Shown: positions 17,467 through 31,319, numbered from the stretch's first letter. The stretch is 64,000 nt of DNA from Erwinia oleae (GCF_000770305.1 NZ_JNVB01000027.1:1-64000); one strand, 5' to 3'. The notes: a model not told the origin generated them from the letters alone. Numbers and translations: made by a program.

Positions 17467-18837
17467 ATGATTATTGAAACAACTAATACGACCGGCGTCA
17501 GGAACAGCATCGTCGAAAATATTACCAGCATGATCATTAACGGGCAATTAAGTAAACAAGACATTCTTCCGTCAATTCGTATTATGAGCCAGCGTTACGG
17601 CGTTTCTCGCAGCACGGTGGTATTGGCCTATAAAGAATTGGAAAGTCTCGGTTATATCGAAGGCAGAGAGCGAAGCTGCTATGTTGTGCTGCGTAGCGGG
17701 ATGACGGGGCACAGCAGCAACGCTCCAGCACAACTTACCGTTGACTTACCCTTATCAGCCGACGATGCCAACCTGCTCACGATTGCCGGGCGACTTTCCC
17801 GACACGATAACGCCATGCTGCCTCCGCACTTCATCAGAAAATGGTGCAAAGATCTCAGCTACGTGAAAGACACTTACTGGAGCGGAAGAGAGGAACATAA
17901 GAACGCCGCCGCGTTGAAACATAATTTTGTTCGCTACCTTAAAATTACCCGCGGCATCGACGCCCGGCACGAAAATATGCTGTTCATGCAGGGGCCGCAG
18001 GAGGCGCTGGCCGCTATCGCCTGGTACGGTAAAATGCGTAATCCCTGCCCAACCGTCGTTCTGGAAGATCCCTGTTCACCCCAGATTTACCAGCTTTTTA
18101 GCGCCCTGAATTATGAGATTATTTTTGTCAGGAGCGGTAAGGATGGCCTTGAGGCAGGCTCTTTGCCGACGCATCCTGTTGATTTTGTCTGTGTCTCACC
18201 GACAAACCATTTCCCCTCGGGCGCGCGTATGAGCATGAGCAATCGTGCGGCCTTGCTGGCGTGGAGCCGTCGCTATAATGCTCTGATTATTGAGAGCGAT
18301 GCCAGCTTTACCTTTGGTTTTACGCAAGAGGCGATCCCGCCGCTCTGCACCCACTACCCCGCTGAAAATGTAATTTACCTCCACAGCCTCACCGAACTGA
18401 CGGGTTACAGCACCAGCCTGAGTCTGGTGCTTGCACCAACGCATTTACTGCATCCGCTTGAGGAGGTAAAGGCGCTGCTGAGCAGCGATGCGCCCTGGCT
18501 GGGCATCAATATGATTGGCGCGTTCTCAGGTTCGCCCCATCTGATGAAGTACCTGGCCTCAACGCTTCAGTTAAGAAAGGAAAAGTATACGTTGGCGCTG
18601 GATGGGCTGACGCAGTTGATACCGCGCCCCGATCCCTGGGGCTTGATACACGCAGGCTACTTCAGTTTCACGGCAGAAAGTGGCACAGAACCGCTGCTGA
18701 ACACGTTTTGCTACCCGCTGGCGCTGTTTTGTCGGCAGCAACCACAGCCGGGTGAACCGCTGCGCTACGTCTATCCGGTCGGCACGCTCACGGTGCAGGA
18801 AATTGAAAAAATGAATACGCGACTCAGGCAATATTGA
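17467..18837 (+). CDS. MocR/GntR-type regulator with degenerate aminotransferase domain
   Basis: A 456-residue protein: a GntR winged helix (about 8-72, with DILPSIRIMSQRYGVSRSTV and ELESLGYIEGR) joined to a fold-type I aminotransferase-like domain (about 95-450). Aligning with MocR/PdxR proteins, the segment that normally reads G-T-F-S-K has E310 where the PLP-binding lysine belongs. The phosphate-contact arginine is S317, and the Tyr of the D-D-Y-D motif is A279; D278 is kept. It should not form a PLP Schiff base. Divergent from flp with 307 bp between, so control of the tad operon is likely but inferred. The 3' end overlaps convergent queE by 14 nt. Confidence 0.88.
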   Translation: MIIETTNTTGVRNSIVENITSMIINGQLSKQDILPSIRIMSQRYGVSRSTVVLAYKELESLGYIEGRERSCYVVLRSGMTGHSSNAPAQLTVDLPLSADDANLLTIAGRLSRHDNAMLPPHFIRKWCKDLSYVKDTYWSGREEHKNAAALKHNFVRYLKITRGIDARHENMLFMQGPQEALAAIAWYGKMRNPCPTVVLEDPCSPQIYQLFSALNYEIIFVRSGKDGLEAGSLPTHPVDFVCVSPTNHFPSGARMSMSNRAALLAWSRRYNALIIESDASFTFGFTQEAIPPLCTHYPAENVIYLHSLTELTGYSTSLSLVLAPTHLLHPLEEVKALLSSDAPWLGINMIGAFSGSPHLMKYLASTLQLRKEKYTLALDGLTQLIPRPDPWGLIHAGYFSFTAESGTEPLLNTFCYPLALFCRQQPQPGEPLRYVYPVGTLTVQEIEKMNTRLRQY

Positions 18838-19495
18838 GATACTTGTGCGTCTGCATGGAGAGACGCCAGTTGCGCGCGATACAGGTTTCAATGCACAGCC
18901 GCGTCGCATCATCTTTCTGGCTGATCGGCTGTAGCGCGATAATGCGTTTTTTAGCATCCTGGAGCGTTGCCAGCAGCGCATCAAGCGCCTCCACGTCACG
19001 CTGTCGGGCCACAGGATGTTTGACCTCATCGGCCCGCACCAGCGCCTGATTAAGAACGTCGTAGCCGCCGCGCATGTTTACCTTCGGCGAGACCGTCACC
19101 CAGGTGCTATCGCTGCAAAGTACGTCGTGCGTGCCGCTGGTTTCAATCTGGCAGCCGTAGCCGTTCTGTTCAAGCTTCTGCGTTAATGCCGTCAGATCGT
19201 GAATGCACGGTTCGCCACCGGTAATCACCACATGCTTTGCCGTCCAGCCCTGCTGCACAATAATCGTCAGCAGCGCTTCTGCATCCGCCGCGCCCCAGAA
19301 ATCACTCTCTGCGGTCTTGACTAAAATATCCCCCAGCGAGGTTTCCCGATCGGCCAGCTTATCCCAGGTGTGTTTGGTATCACACCAGCTACAGCCTACC
19401 GGACAGCCTTGCAGGCGGATAAAGATTGCCGGTACGCCGGTGTAAAAACCTTCGCCCTGCAACGTCTGGAACATTTCATTTATCGGGTACTGCAT
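18824..19495 (-). CDS. queE: 7-carboxy-7-deazaguanine synthase
   Basis: A radical SAM enzyme of 223 residues making 7-carboxy-7-deazaguanine from carboxytetrahydropterin in queuosine synthesis. The cluster-binding motif CPVGCSWC (CX3CX2C) follows FIRLQG, and the N-terminus MQYPINEMFQTLQGEG is nearly identical to E. coli. I start at ATG 19495; the codon before it (GTG 19498) could also serve but adds only one residue. Alone on its strand between the MocR gene and eno, and separated from queD by the tad locus. Confidence 0.97.
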   Translation of the reverse strand: MQYPINEMFQTLQGEGFYTGVPAIFIRLQGCPVGCSWCDTKHTWDKLADRETSLGDILVKTAESDFWGAADAEALLTIIVQQGWTAKHVVITGGEPCIHDLTALTQKLEQNGYGCQIETSGTHDVLCSDSTWVTVSPKVNMRGGYDVLNQALVRADEVKHPVARQRDVEALDALLATLQDAKKRIIALQPISQKDDATRLCIETCIARNWRLSMQTHKYLNIA

Positions 19496-19594
19496 CACTT
19501 CTCTCTGGGTGGTTGAATTTAAGGGCGCAGATTATCGCAGATCGGCGACGCTTCGCCTAATCGCATTGTGCTGGAAATCTGTCATCATTGGGAC

Positions 19595-19628
19595 AAAAAA
19601 AATCAGGCCCGGACTGGCCGGGCCTGAT
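19595..19628 (-). terminator. Rho-independent terminator of eno
   Basis: An 11-bp perfect stem, ATCAGGCCCGG (19602-19612) with CCGGGCCTGAT (19618-19628), and a 5-nt loop. Read on the minus strand it is followed by a run of T (A-run 19595-19602 on the plus strand), 46 nt after the eno stop. Confidence 0.93.
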
Positions 19629-19673
19629 CGTATTTATCGCTTACCGGACGCAGTCGTCCGGCAAAAAGCCAGA

Positions 19674-22709
<3,036 letters not shown>

Positions 22710-22883
22710 TTAAAGACGATGGAATAACCAGGACGGGAAAACAGTATACGGTATTCCCCCGCGCGCCACAATTGCTCGTTTCGGGTTATGTGCCTGCCAT
22801 CGCATTGACCACGCAGAGCGTACCGGACAACGCTCAGGCGTGGATTGACGCAAATCACACTTTTGTTGAATCGAGTCAGCGGT

Positions 22884-23666
22884 TTATTCCTGCGACTTAA
22901 CCTGCTGCCACGCGGCTTCCATCTGCGCCAGCGAGGCGTTCTGCATCTCAAGCCCCTGCCCGGCAATAATGATCTCGACCTGACGAAAACGTCGTTCGAA
23001 TTTGTCATTGGCTTTTTGCAGCGCGGTTTCCGCTTTGCTGCCGAGATGACGCGAGAAATTAACGGTAGCAAACAGCAAATCGCCAATCTCCTCTTCCAGT
23101 TTCTGCTCGTCAATGACGGCCTGCTGCGCCTCATGCATCACTTCGTCGATCTCTTCGTGTACTTTATCCAGCACCGGCCCAAGCGTATGCCAGTCAAAAC
23201 CAACGGCGCTGCATCGCTTCTGAATTTTATGCGCACGCATCAGCGCGGGCAGCGCTCGGGGAATATCATCAAGCGCAGAGTGCTGGGCTTTTTCCGCCCG
23301 CTCGCTGCGCTTGATTCGCTCCCAGTTAGCCAGCACCGTTGCGCTGTCGTGCGCCTCAACATTGCCGAAAATATGTGGATGACGTCGCTCAAGCTTATCG
23401 CTGATGGCGTTACAGATATCATTAAAGTTAAAGCGCCCTTCTTCACTCGCCATCTGCGCATAAAACACCACCTGAAACAGCAGATCGCCGAGCTCGCCAC
23501 GCAGATCGTCGAAGTCTTCCCGGCTGATAGCGTCCAGTACTTCATAGGTTTCTTCCAGCGTGTAGGGCGCGATGCTGGCGAAGGTCTGTTCACGATCCCA
23601 CGGGCAGCCCTGCTGCGGATCGCGCAGCGTTTTCATGATGCCCAGCAGGCGATCGAGTGCGTTCAT
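22884..23666 (-). CDS. mazG: Nucleoside triphosphate pyrophosphohydrolase MazG
   Basis: A 260-residue protein with two tandem MazG domains that hydrolyse NTPs to NMP and pyrophosphate. The first has CPWDREQTFASIAPYTLEET then EVLDAISREDFDDLRGELGD. The second has KVHEEIDEVMHEAQ and EEEIGDLLFATVN with the metal-binding ExxE and ExxD pairs. I start at ATG 23666 (MNALDRLLGIM), as in E. coli; the longer frame begins with TTG two codons earlier. 20 nt after relA; MazG is known to moderate the ppGpp response in E. coli, which fits the linkage. Confidence 0.96.
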   Translation of the reverse strand: MNALDRLLGIMKTLRDPQQGCPWDREQTFASIAPYTLEETYEVLDAISREDFDDLRGELGDLLFQVVFYAQMASEEGRFNFNDICNAISDKLERRHPHIFGNVEAHDSATVLANWERIKRSERAEKAQHSALDDIPRALPALMRAHKIQKRCSAVGFDWHTLGPVLDKVHEEIDEVMHEAQQAVIDEQKLEEEIGDLLFATVNFSRHLGSKAETALQKANDKFERRFRQVEIIIAGQGLEMQNASLAQMEAAWQQVKSQE

Positions 23667-23686
23667 AGTCAATTTCCGAGCCTTAA

Positions 23687-25915
23687 TTAATGCAATCTTT
23701 TCGCGTCGATAATGTCCGGCAGCTGGTTAAGTCGTGCCAGTACCCTGCCCAGCACCTGCTGGTTATAAATTTCGATATCCATATCAATGGTGGCAAGCTG
23801 CTTTTTGGTATCGCTGCGGCTGGATACACCCAGCACGTTAACCTTTTCATTCGCCAGAATGGTGGTGATATCACGCAACAGACCGCTGCGATCGTTGGCC
23901 GTCACCCGCACCACCAGCGAATAGCCGCTTGAGTAGCTCTCGCCCCATACGGCATCCACGATGCGCTCCGGCGCATGCGAAATCAGCTCGCTCAGCTGAT
24001 CGCAGTCGGCGCGGTGGATGGAGATACCGCGCCCCTGGGTGATAAATCCAACAATATCGTCACCGGGGATCGGCTGGCAGCAGCGCGCGATGTGGTGCAT
24101 CAGGTTGCCAACGCCTTCGACGACAACTTCACCACTCTCTTTGCTGCGCGGCGTATAAGATTTCTGCGTAAGCTGACGCAGCGCTTCGCGATCTTCCTCT
24201 TCCGCGCTGGGCTTGTTCAGTTTTGCCTGAAGGAAGTTACTCATCTGGTTGAGGCGAATATCGCCGCCGCCAATGGCCGCCAGCAGTTCATCCAGCGAGT
24301 TGACGTTATAGCGCGGCAGCAGCAGCTTTTCCGCCTCTTTCAGGTTGATATCGAGGTGATCCAACTCGCTGTCGAGGATCTGACGTCCGGCGGCGATGTT
24401 TTTATCGCGATCCTGCTTGCGGAACCAGGCGTGAATTTTTGAGCGCCCGCGACTGGTGGTGACGTAACCGAGGCTTGGATTCAGCCAGTCGCGGCTTGGG
24501 TTCGGCTGTTTCTGGGTGATGATATCGATCTGATCGCCCATCTGGAGCTGATAGGTAAAGGGCACAATGCGCCCGCCGATCTTCGCGCCGATGCAGCGAT
24601 GACCGATATCACTGTGAATATGATAGGCAAAGTCGAGCGGCGTCGATCCGGCAGGCAGATCGACCACGTCGCCTTTTGGCGTAAACACATAAACCCTGTC
24701 GTCAAAGACCTGGCTGCGCACTTCGTCCAGCATTTCGCCGGAGTCGGCCATCTCTTCCTGCCACGCGATAAGCTTACGCAGCCAGGCGATGCGTTCTTCA
24801 TGGCCGGACGCGCCACGCGCGCTGCCGGTGGTGGTGCCCTCTTTGTACTTCCAGTGCGCGGCAACCCCCAGCTCGGCGTCTTCATGCATCTGCCGGGTGC
24901 GGATCTGAATTTCAACGGTTTGACCTTTCGGCCCCAGTACCACGGTGTGAATCGACTGATAGCCGTTAGGCTTGGGATTGGCGACGTAGTCGTCAAATTC
25001 GCTCGGCAGATGGCGGTAGAGCGTATGCACAATTCCCAGCGCGCCATAACAGTCCTGGAGGCGCTCGGCAACGATGCGCACCGCGCGCACGTCGAACAGC
25101 TCGTCAAAGGTCAGCGATTTTTTCTGCATCTTGCGCCAGATGCTGTAGATGTGTTTCGGACGGCCGTACACCTCCGCCTTGACGCCCTCTTTCACCATCT
25201 CCGTGCGCAGGGAGGTGACAAAGGTTTCAATATACTGTTCGCGATCGATGCGGCGCTCATGCAGCAGTTTGGCGATGCGCTTATATTCGTCTGGGTGCAG
25301 GTAGCGGAAGCAGAAATCTTCCAGCTCCCACTTCAGCTGACCAATTCCCAGGCGGTTCGCCAACGGCGCGTAGATGTTGGTACACTCTTTCGCTGCCAGA
25401 ACCCGCTCGTCTTCCGGCGCGTCTTTGACTTCGCGGAGGTGGGCAATGCGTTCGGCCAGCTTGATCACCACGCAGCGAAAGTCTTCAACCATCGCCAGCA
25501 ACATCCGGCGAACGTTATCAACCTGCTCGGAAGCCATGGAATCGTTGTGGGTGGCCTTTAACTGACGAATGGCGTCCATATCGCGCACGCCGTGAACCAG
25601 CGAGACAATTGGCTTGCCAAACTTCTCTTCCAGTACCGTTTCGGAAACGACATCGCTGTTCGCCAGCGGAAAAAGCAGCGCCGCGCGCAGGCTTTCGCTG
25701 TCCATACTGAGCATGGAGAGGATCTCCACCATCTCCACGCCGCGCCACAGCAGCAGCGGCGCATCAGAATGATGGCGCGTGGCCTCTTCACAATAGCGCC
25801 AGGTATCGGCCAGTTGCTCACATGACTGCGGGCTTGATATGCCCAAACGGGCAATCCATTGGTCGAGCGCAAACTCGCCAGCCGTATTCAGATGTGCACT
25901 TCTTACCGCAACCAT
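23687..25915 (-). CDS. relA: GTP pyrophosphokinase RelA (ppGpp synthetase I)
   Basis: A 742-residue ribosome-associated enzyme making (p)ppGpp from ATP and GTP/GDP when uncharged tRNA enters the A site. N-terminal pseudo-hydrolase domain, synthetase domain (KRIAKLLHERRIDREQYIET onward, with the PNGYQSIHT loop), TGS domain (RVYVFTPKGDVVDLPAGSTP), a zinc-finger-like CC region and a C-terminal ACT domain. Started at ATG 25915 (MVAVRSAHLN) behind AGGAGAAAAT; the open frame reaches 98 codons further up into rlmD but that part is not conserved. Confidence 0.97.
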   Translation of the reverse strand: MVAVRSAHLNTAGEFALDQWIARLGISSPQSCEQLADTWRYCEEATRHHSDAPLLLWRGVEMVEILSMLSMDSESLRAALLFPLANSDVVSETVLEEKFGKPIVSLVHGVRDMDAIRQLKATHNDSMASEQVDNVRRMLLAMVEDFRCVVIKLAERIAHLREVKDAPEDERVLAAKECTNIYAPLANRLGIGQLKWELEDFCFRYLHPDEYKRIAKLLHERRIDREQYIETFVTSLRTEMVKEGVKAEVYGRPKHIYSIWRKMQKKSLTFDELFDVRAVRIVAERLQDCYGALGIVHTLYRHLPSEFDDYVANPKPNGYQSIHTVVLGPKGQTVEIQIRTRQMHEDAELGVAAHWKYKEGTTTGSARGASGHEERIAWLRKLIAWQEEMADSGEMLDEVRSQVFDDRVYVFTPKGDVVDLPAGSTPLDFAYHIHSDIGHRCIGAKIGGRIVPFTYQLQMGDQIDIITQKQPNPSRDWLNPSLGYVTTSRGRSKIHAWFRKQDRDKNIAAGRQILDSELDHLDINLKEAEKLLLPRYNVNSLDELLAAIGGGDIRLNQMSNFLQAKLNKPSAEEEDREALRQLTQKSYTPRSKESGEVVVEGVGNLMHHIARCCQPIPGDDIVGFITQGRGISIHRADCDQLSELISHAPERIVDAVWGESYSSGYSLVVRVTANDRSGLLRDITTILANEKVNVLGVSSRSDTKKQLATIDMDIEIYNQQVLGRVLARLNQLPDIIDAKRLH

Positions 25916-25946
25916 ATTTTCTCCTGCGTCGTTCCCGGCGGGAAAC

Positions 25947-27245
25947 TTATTGTCGGCTGAACAACACCATTGATTCGACATGCCCGGTGTGGGGGAACAT
26001 ATCAAGCAGCGCGACCCGCTCCAGCCGATAGCCCTCTGCCAGCAGCGTCTGGCAGTCACGGGCAAGTGTAGTCGGATTACAGGAAACATAGACCACGCGT
26101 TCGGGAGCAAGTTTAATAATATGCTGCATAACGCCTGCCGCGCCGGCGCGAGCCGGATCCAGTAATACCTTGTTGAAACCCTCCGCCGCCCACGGCTGAA
26201 GGGTGACATCTTCTTCCAGATTATGCTGATAAAAGAAGAGATTATTCATATTATTTAACGCTGCATTGTACGCACCCTTTGCAACTAATGCTGCAACCCC
26301 TTCGACACCCGTGACGTTTTCTGCAAGCGCTGCCGCTGGAAGCGAAAAATTTCCCATGCCGCAAAACAGATCCAGCAGCCGGTCATGAGGTTGTAAATCC
26401 AGCCACTGCAACGCCTGATGCACCATGCGCTGATTTAAAGCACCATTAACCTGAATAAAATCACGCGGGCTGAAGGTCAGTTTTATGTCATCCAGCATAT
26501 AAAATGGCATATCGCCACTGACCTGCTCAAGCGTATCACTGTCCGGCGCCAGCCAAAGCGCAACGTGATGATTATGCGAAAAACGTTCCAGTTTTTGTCG
26601 ATCTGGCTGGCTTAACGGAGCAAGATGGCGCAGCACCAGCAGCGGCCCGTTTTCTGCCTGTACCAGCTCGATGTGGCCCAGCCGCCGCACCGCCTCTAAT
26701 TCGCTCAGCACCTGATGCAATGCGGGGATCAGCGCATTAAGTTCGGGCATCAAAACGGGGCACTGGGTAACAGAAACCAGATCGTTTGAGGCCGCCTGGC
26801 GAAAGCCCATTTGTAGCGTCTGGTGACGATAGTTCAACCCCAGCCGCGCACGGCGGCGGTAACCGTAAGGTTCGCCAGAAATAACGTCCGTCACCTTAGC
26901 TGCTCCGCCGAGCAGTCGCTCCAGCGCGTTAACCTTACTCTGCCGCTGAAGCGCGGGCGCTATGTGCTGCTGCTGACAGCCGCCGCACAGGGAAAAATGC
27001 GGGCAAACGGGCGTGACGCGCTGGTGGCTCACCGAAAGCAGCCGTTTAACGTTGCCGCGGGCAAAGCCGCGTTTCTCTTCTGTCAGTTCAATCTCTGCCC
27101 GCTCGCCTGGCAGCGCGCCGCTGATAAATATCACTTTTCCATTGTGCCGTGCGACCCCCTGACCCGCGCCGTCAAGGTCATTAACCGTCACAGTCATGAT
27201 CTGGCGCGTCGTCACGCGCTTTTTTGCAGAGTAGAATTGCGCCAT
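25947..27245 (-). CDS. rlmD: 23S rRNA (uracil-1939-C5)-methyltransferase
   Basis: A 432-residue SAM-dependent methyltransferase. An N-terminal TRAM domain ([20 protein letters not shown]) precedes an iron-sulfur site formed by the cysteines of [10 protein letters not shown] and V-T-Q-C-P. The C-terminal domain has [14 protein letters not shown] for SAM binding and the nucleophile Cys in [13 protein letters not shown]. Length matches E. coli RlmD. Divergent from barA with 107 bp between. Confidence 0.96.
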   Translation of the reverse strand: MAQFYSAKKRVTTRQIMTVTVNDLDGAGQGVARHNGKVIFISGALPGERAEIELTEEKRGFARGNVKRLLSVSHQRVTPVCPHFSLCGGCQQQHIAPALQRQSKVNALERLLGGAAKVTDVISGEPYGYRRRARLGLNYRHQTLQMGFRQAASNDLVSVTQCPVLMPELNALIPALHQVLSELEAVRRLGHIELVQAENGPLLVLRHLAPLSQPDRQKLERFSHNHHVALWLAPDSDTLEQVSGDMPFYMLDDIKLTFSPRDFIQVNGALNQRMVHQALQWLDLQPHDRLLDLFCGMGNFSLPAAALAENVTGVEGVAALVAKGAYNAALNNMNNLFFYQHNLEEDVTLQPWAAEGFNKVLLDPARAGAAGVMQHIIKLAPERVVYVSCNPTTLARDCQTLLAEGYRLERVALLDMFPHTGHVESMVLFSRQ

Positions 27246-27352
27246 TATTCCGTTTGAACCCGTTCATTAAGAAAAACGCGCGTAGCCTACACCAGCGCTG
27301 GCATTAATTCGATACGAATAAGCGTGCAGGCTACGCATGCTTCAGGACGACT

Positions 27353-30079
27353 ATGACCAAATATAGCCTGCGGGCACGAATGATGGTGTCGATTGTGGCG
27401 CCGACATTGATGATAGGGCTGCTGCTGAGTACTTTCTTTGTGGTACATCGCTATACCGAGCTACGCCATCAGTTGGTGGATGCGGGAGCAAATATTATCG
27501 AACCGCTGGCCGTTTCCAGCGAATATGGCATGACCTTTCACAATCGAACATCGATTCGTCAGCTTGTCAGCCTGCTGCATCGCCGCCATTCTGACATCGT
27601 ACGGACCATTACCGTTTTTGATCTACAGAATCAGCTGTTCGTCACCTCAAACTATCATATCAGTCAGCAACGGTTGAGCCTGCATAAAGGTGAGGCAATA
27701 CCCACCGCACTGACGGTTGAGCGGAAAGGCAATGCGATCATCCTGCGCACGCCTGTCATCCCGGAGAGCTATTTACCGGATGAGTCGCCGGGCGAAGATG
27801 CCAAACCAGGCGGTAATCCGCTGGGTTACGTGGCGATTGAGCTGGATTTACAGTCGATGCGCCTGCAACAGTATAAAGAAGTGTTTATCGCCACGATGCT
27901 GCTGCTGTTATGCCTGTGTATTGCCATTCTGTTCGCTTACCGACTGATGCGCGATGTGATCGGGCCGGTGCGGGATATGGTCAGCACCGTTGATCGTATC
28001 CGACGCGGCCAGCTTGACAGCCGCGTGGCGGGCCAGATGCCGGGCGAGCTGAATATGCTGAAAAACGGCATTAACTCGATGGCGATGTCGCTCACCGCCT
28101 ATCACGAAGAGATGCAGCAGAATATCGATCAGGCGACGTCGGATCTGCGCGAAACCCTGGAGCAGATGGAGATCCAGAACGTCGAGCTGGATTTGGCGAA
28201 AAAACGCGCGCAGGAGGCGGCGCGCATTAAATCTGAGTTCCTGGCCAACATGTCTCACGAGCTGCGTACGCCGCTCAACGGCGTTATCGGCTTTACCCGT
28301 CAGACGCTGAAAACGTCGCTGAATGTGACCCAGCAGGATTACCTGCGCACCATAGAGCGTTCGGCGAATAATCTGTTAAGCATCATCAACGACGTACTCG
28401 ACTTCTCTAAACTGGAAGCCGGAAAGCTGGTGCTGGAGAGTATTCCTTTCCCCTTACGCGCAACGCTGGATGAAGTTGTGGTGCTGCTGGCGCAGTCGGC
28501 GCATGAAAAAGGGCTGGAGCTGACCATCAGCTTTGCGCAGGGCGTGCCCGATAACGTGATTGGCGATCCGCTGCGCATGCAGCAGATTGTCGTCAACCTG
28601 CTGGGCAACGCGATCAAATTTACCGAGCAGGGCAATATTGATATTCGTGTTGAAAAACGCTCGCTGAGCAATAATCACGTAGAGCTTGAGGTGCAGATCC
28701 ACGATACCGGCATTGGCATCTCGGAAAAACAACAGTCGCAGCTGTTTCAGGCGTTCCGCCAGGCCGACGCCAGCATCTCACGCCGCCACGGCGGCACCGG
28801 CCTCGGGCTGGTGATCACTCAGAAGCTGGTGAATGAGATGGGCGGTGAAATCTCGTTCCACAGCCGCCAGAACCACGGCTCGACCTTCTGGTTCACCATC
28901 AATCTTTCGCTGAACCCGAACGCGGCCCACGATCCGCGCGCAATGGCCTGTCTGCATGGCAAACGGCTGGCCTACGTTGAAACCAACGAGGCCGCCGCGA
29001 AGGCCACGCTGGAAATTCTCAGCGCGACGCCGATGGTTGTCAGCTACAGCACCACGCTCGCTGACCTGCCGGAAGAGAACTACGATGCGCTGCTGGTAGG
29101 CCTGCCGGTGGTCAATGCCTCAGAACGGGAGATCACCGCAGAGGAGCTGCTTCCTGCCCTGCAACGCGCTGACAACGTCATTCTGGCGCTACCGTGCCAG
29201 ATGCAGGTTCATGCGGAAGCGCTCAAGGCGCGCGGCGTCAGCGCCTGCCTGATCAAACCGGTTTCACTGACCCGTCTGCTGCCGGTACTGATTGAGAATC
29301 ATACGCGGGAAGCGGACGGCGCTCCGCTCCGGCAGCGTCTGCCGCTGACGGTGATGGCGGTGGACGATAATCCGGCGAACCTCAAGCTGATCGGCGCGCT
29401 GCTGGAGGAGCAGGTAGAAAATATTGTGCTGTGCGACAGCGGCAAAGCGGCTATTGAGCAGGCGAAAGCGCGGGATCTGGATATTATTTTGATGGATATT
29501 CAGATGCCGGAAATTGATGGTATCCGCGCCAGCGAAATGATTCGTGCGTTTTCACATCACGTCACCACGCCGATTGTCGCCGTGACGGCGCACGCGCTGG
29601 ACGGGGAGAAAGAGAAACTGATTAAAGCCGGGATGAATGACTATCTGGCGAAGCCGATTGATGAAGCAAAACTGGGCCATCTGCTGGCGCGTTATCTGCC
29701 CGGCGTCAGGCCCATCACGGTAAAAACACCCGATCTTTCCGCCTCGCTGGACTGGGATTTGGCGCTGCGCCAGGCCGCCAATAAACCTGATCTGGCGCGG
29801 GATCTGTTACAAATGCTGGTCGATTTCCTGCCTGAAGTCCATGCCCTTGTTGAGCGCTATATTGCGGAAGACGACGCCATCGGCCTGCGTGACATCATTC
29901 ACAAACTTCACGGCAGCGCCAGCTACAGCGGCGTACCGCGCATGAAGCAACTGTGTCAGCAGTTGGATCAAAGCCTGCGAATGAATGCGCAGATTGCGGA
30001 CAGCGAACCGGAGCTTTTCGAGCTGCTTGATGAGATAGAAAATGTCGCCAGGCTGGCGAAGGAGAGGCTGCGTTGCTAG
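27353..30079 (+). CDS. barA: Hybrid sensor histidine kinase BarA
   Basis: A 908-residue tripartite sensor kinase that phosphorylates UvrY, which in turn activates the small RNAs CsrB and CsrC. Two membrane helices (about 10-30 and 176-197) flank a periplasmic domain. Then follow HAMP, a HisKA domain with H302 in [13 protein letters not shown], an ATPase domain ([24 protein letters not shown]), a receiver with D715 in LMDIQMP, and an HPt domain with H850 in IIHKLHGSA. All phosphorelay residues are present. The csrB target lies about 11 kb away in this window. uvrY itself is not in the window. Confidence 0.97.
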   Translation: MTKYSLRARMMVSIVAPTLMIGLLLSTFFVVHRYTELRHQLVDAGANIIEPLAVSSEYGMTFHNRTSIRQLVSLLHRRHSDIVRTITVFDLQNQLFVTSNYHISQQRLSLHKGEAIPTALTVERKGNAIILRTPVIPESYLPDESPGEDAKPGGNPLGYVAIELDLQSMRLQQYKEVFIATMLLLLCLCIAILFAYRLMRDVIGPVRDMVSTVDRIRRGQLDSRVAGQMPGELNMLKNGINSMAMSLTAYHEEMQQNIDQATSDLRETLEQMEIQNVELDLAKKRAQEAARIKSEFLANMSHELRTPLNGVIGFTRQTLKTSLNVTQQDYLRTIERSANNLLSIINDVLDFSKLEAGKLVLESIPFPLRATLDEVVVLLAQSAHEKGLELTISFAQGVPDNVIGDPLRMQQIVVNLLGNAIKFTEQGNIDIRVEKRSLSNNHVELEVQIHDTGIGISEKQQSQLFQAFRQADASISRRHGGTGLGLVITQKLVNEMGGEISFHSRQNHGSTFWFTINLSLNPNAAHDPRAMACLHGKRLAYVETNEAAAKATLEILSATPMVVSYSTTLADLPEENYDALLVGLPVVNASEREITAEELLPALQRADNVILALPCQMQVHAEALKARGVSACLIKPVSLTRLLPVLIENHTREADGAPLRQRLPLTVMAVDDNPANLKLIGALLEEQVENIVLCDSGKAAIEQAKARDLDIILMDIQMPEIDGIRASEMIRAFSHHVTTPIVAVTAHALDGEKEKLIKAGMNDYLAKPIDEAKLGHLLARYLPGVRPITVKTPDLSASLDWDLALRQAANKPDLARDLLQMLVDFLPEVHALVERYIAEDDAIGLRDIIHKLHGSASYSGVPRMKQLCQQLDQSLRMNAQIADSEPELFELLDEIENVARLAKERLRC

Positions 30080-30101
30080 CGGGCATTGCGCCCGCCGTTT
30101 T
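30079..30101 (+). terminator. Probable terminator of barA
   Basis: GCGGGC (30079-30084) pairs with GCCCGC (30090-30095) around a 5-nt loop, overlapping the barA stop codon and followed by C-G-TTTT. It lies in the 24-bp gap to the convergent garK. Confidence 0.65.
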
Positions 30102-30103
30102 CA

Positions 30104-31246
30104 TTATTTCAGCGACCGGCCGATGGACAGCGACGCGGCGATATTCCGTGCGGTCATGCGGACGTTTTCGCCGGCATTTTCCAGCGCCTCTTCCAGCGTA
30201 CAGATGCTGTAGATCACGCTGAACACCGCGTCAAGCCCGTGCTGATGCACCACCGCCACATCGTCAGTCAGGCTGCCGGCAATACCGATAACCGGCACGC
30301 CGTAACGCTTCGCCACCTTCGCCACGCCGATAGGCACCTTGCCGTGAATGGTCTGGCTGTCGATGCGCCCTTCGCCAGTGATCACCAGCGAGGCGTCTTT
30401 CACCAGCTCATCCAGCCCCAGCGCTTCGGTGACGATCTCAATGCCGCGTCGCAGTTCAGCATGGCAAAATGCATGCAGCGCCACGCCCATTCCGCCGGCC
30501 GCGCCGCCGCCAGGAACCGACAGCACGTCGATATCCAGATCGCGACGGATCACTGCGGCATAATGTGCAAGCGCATCGTCAAGCTGCTTCACCCGCTCCG
30601 GCGACGCCCCTTTTTGCGGGCCGAAAACGGCGGAAGCGCCCTCTTTACCCAACAGCGGGTTGGTAACATCGCAGGCCACCTCAAACCGGCAGTGTGGGAT
30701 GCGTGGATCAAACTCGCTGAGATCGATACTCTCCAGCTGCGGCAGCGCGCCGCCGCCGTAGCCAATCTGGCTGCCCTGCTTGTCCAGCAGCTTTGCGCCG
30801 AGCGCCTGCACCATGCCCGCGCCGCCGTCGTTAGTGGCGCTGCCGCCAATGCCGATAATAAAGTGCTCCACGCCCTTATCCAGCGCGTCGCGGATCAGTT
30901 CGCCGGTGCCCCAGGAGGTGGTGATTTGTGGATCGCGGCGCGAAGCAGGAACCAGCTCCAGCCCGCTTGCCGCCGCCATCTCAATAAACGCGCAGCTTTT
31001 ATCACCGGACAGACCGTAAAAAGCGTCCACCGGTTCGCCCAGCGGGCCGGTCACGCTGAGTCGCACCTGCGTGCCGCCAGTCGCGGCCACCATCGCTTCC
31101 ACCGTTCCCTCGCCGCCGTCCGCCACCGGAAGCCGGACGTACTGTGCATCGGGAAAGATCTCACGAAAACCCTGTTCAATCTGTGCGGCGACCTGCTGCG
31201 CAGACAAACTTTCTTTATATGAATCCGGGGCGATCACTATTTTCAT
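30104..31246 (-). CDS. garK: Glycerate 2-kinase
   Basis: A 380-residue kinase of the glycerate kinase type 1 family, phosphorylating D-glycerate to 2-phosphoglycerate, the last step of glucarate/galactarate breakdown. Signatures: IAPDSYKESLSA at the start, RLPVADGGEGTVEA, and the IGIGGSATNDGGAGM nucleotide loop near the middle. It is the last gene of a minus-strand operon starting at gudP. Between garR and garK lies a G+C-rich hairpin (arms 31292-31300 and 31303-31311). E. coli has two paralogues (GarK and GlxK); the context with garL and garR decides for garK. Confidence 0.93.
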   Translation of the reverse strand: MKIVIAPDSYKESLSAQQVAAQIEQGFREIFPDAQYVRLPVADGGEGTVEAMVAATGGTQVRLSVTGPLGEPVDAFYGLSGDKSCAFIEMAAASGLELVPASRRDPQITTSWGTGELIRDALDKGVEHFIIGIGGSATNDGGAGMVQALGAKLLDKQGSQIGYGGGALPQLESIDLSEFDPRIPHCRFEVACDVTNPLLGKEGASAVFGPQKGASPERVKQLDDALAHYAAVIRRDLDIDVLSVPGGGAAGGMGVALHAFCHAELRRGIEIVTEALGLDELVKDASLVITGEGRIDSQTIHGKVPIGVAKVAKRYGVPVIGIAGSLTDDVAVVHQHGLDAVFSVIYSICTLEEALENAGENVRMTARNIAASLSIGRSLK

Positions 31247-31319
31247 ACATTATCCGGGCGCTGTTGACCGGTCTGGGCCGGTGATGCAGAGTCCGGCCCG
31301 GACGGGCCGGAACACGGAA

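Noticed and set aside
25916..26209. 98-codon N-terminal extension of relA
   Set aside because: It lies entirely inside rlmD on the same strand in another frame; the conserved RelA start MVAVRSAH has its own strong ribosome site.
31261..31319. G+C-rich hairpin between garR and garK considered as a terminator
   Set aside because: No T-run on the minus strand and garK continues the pathway; more likely an intercistronic stability element, so it is only mentioned under garK.
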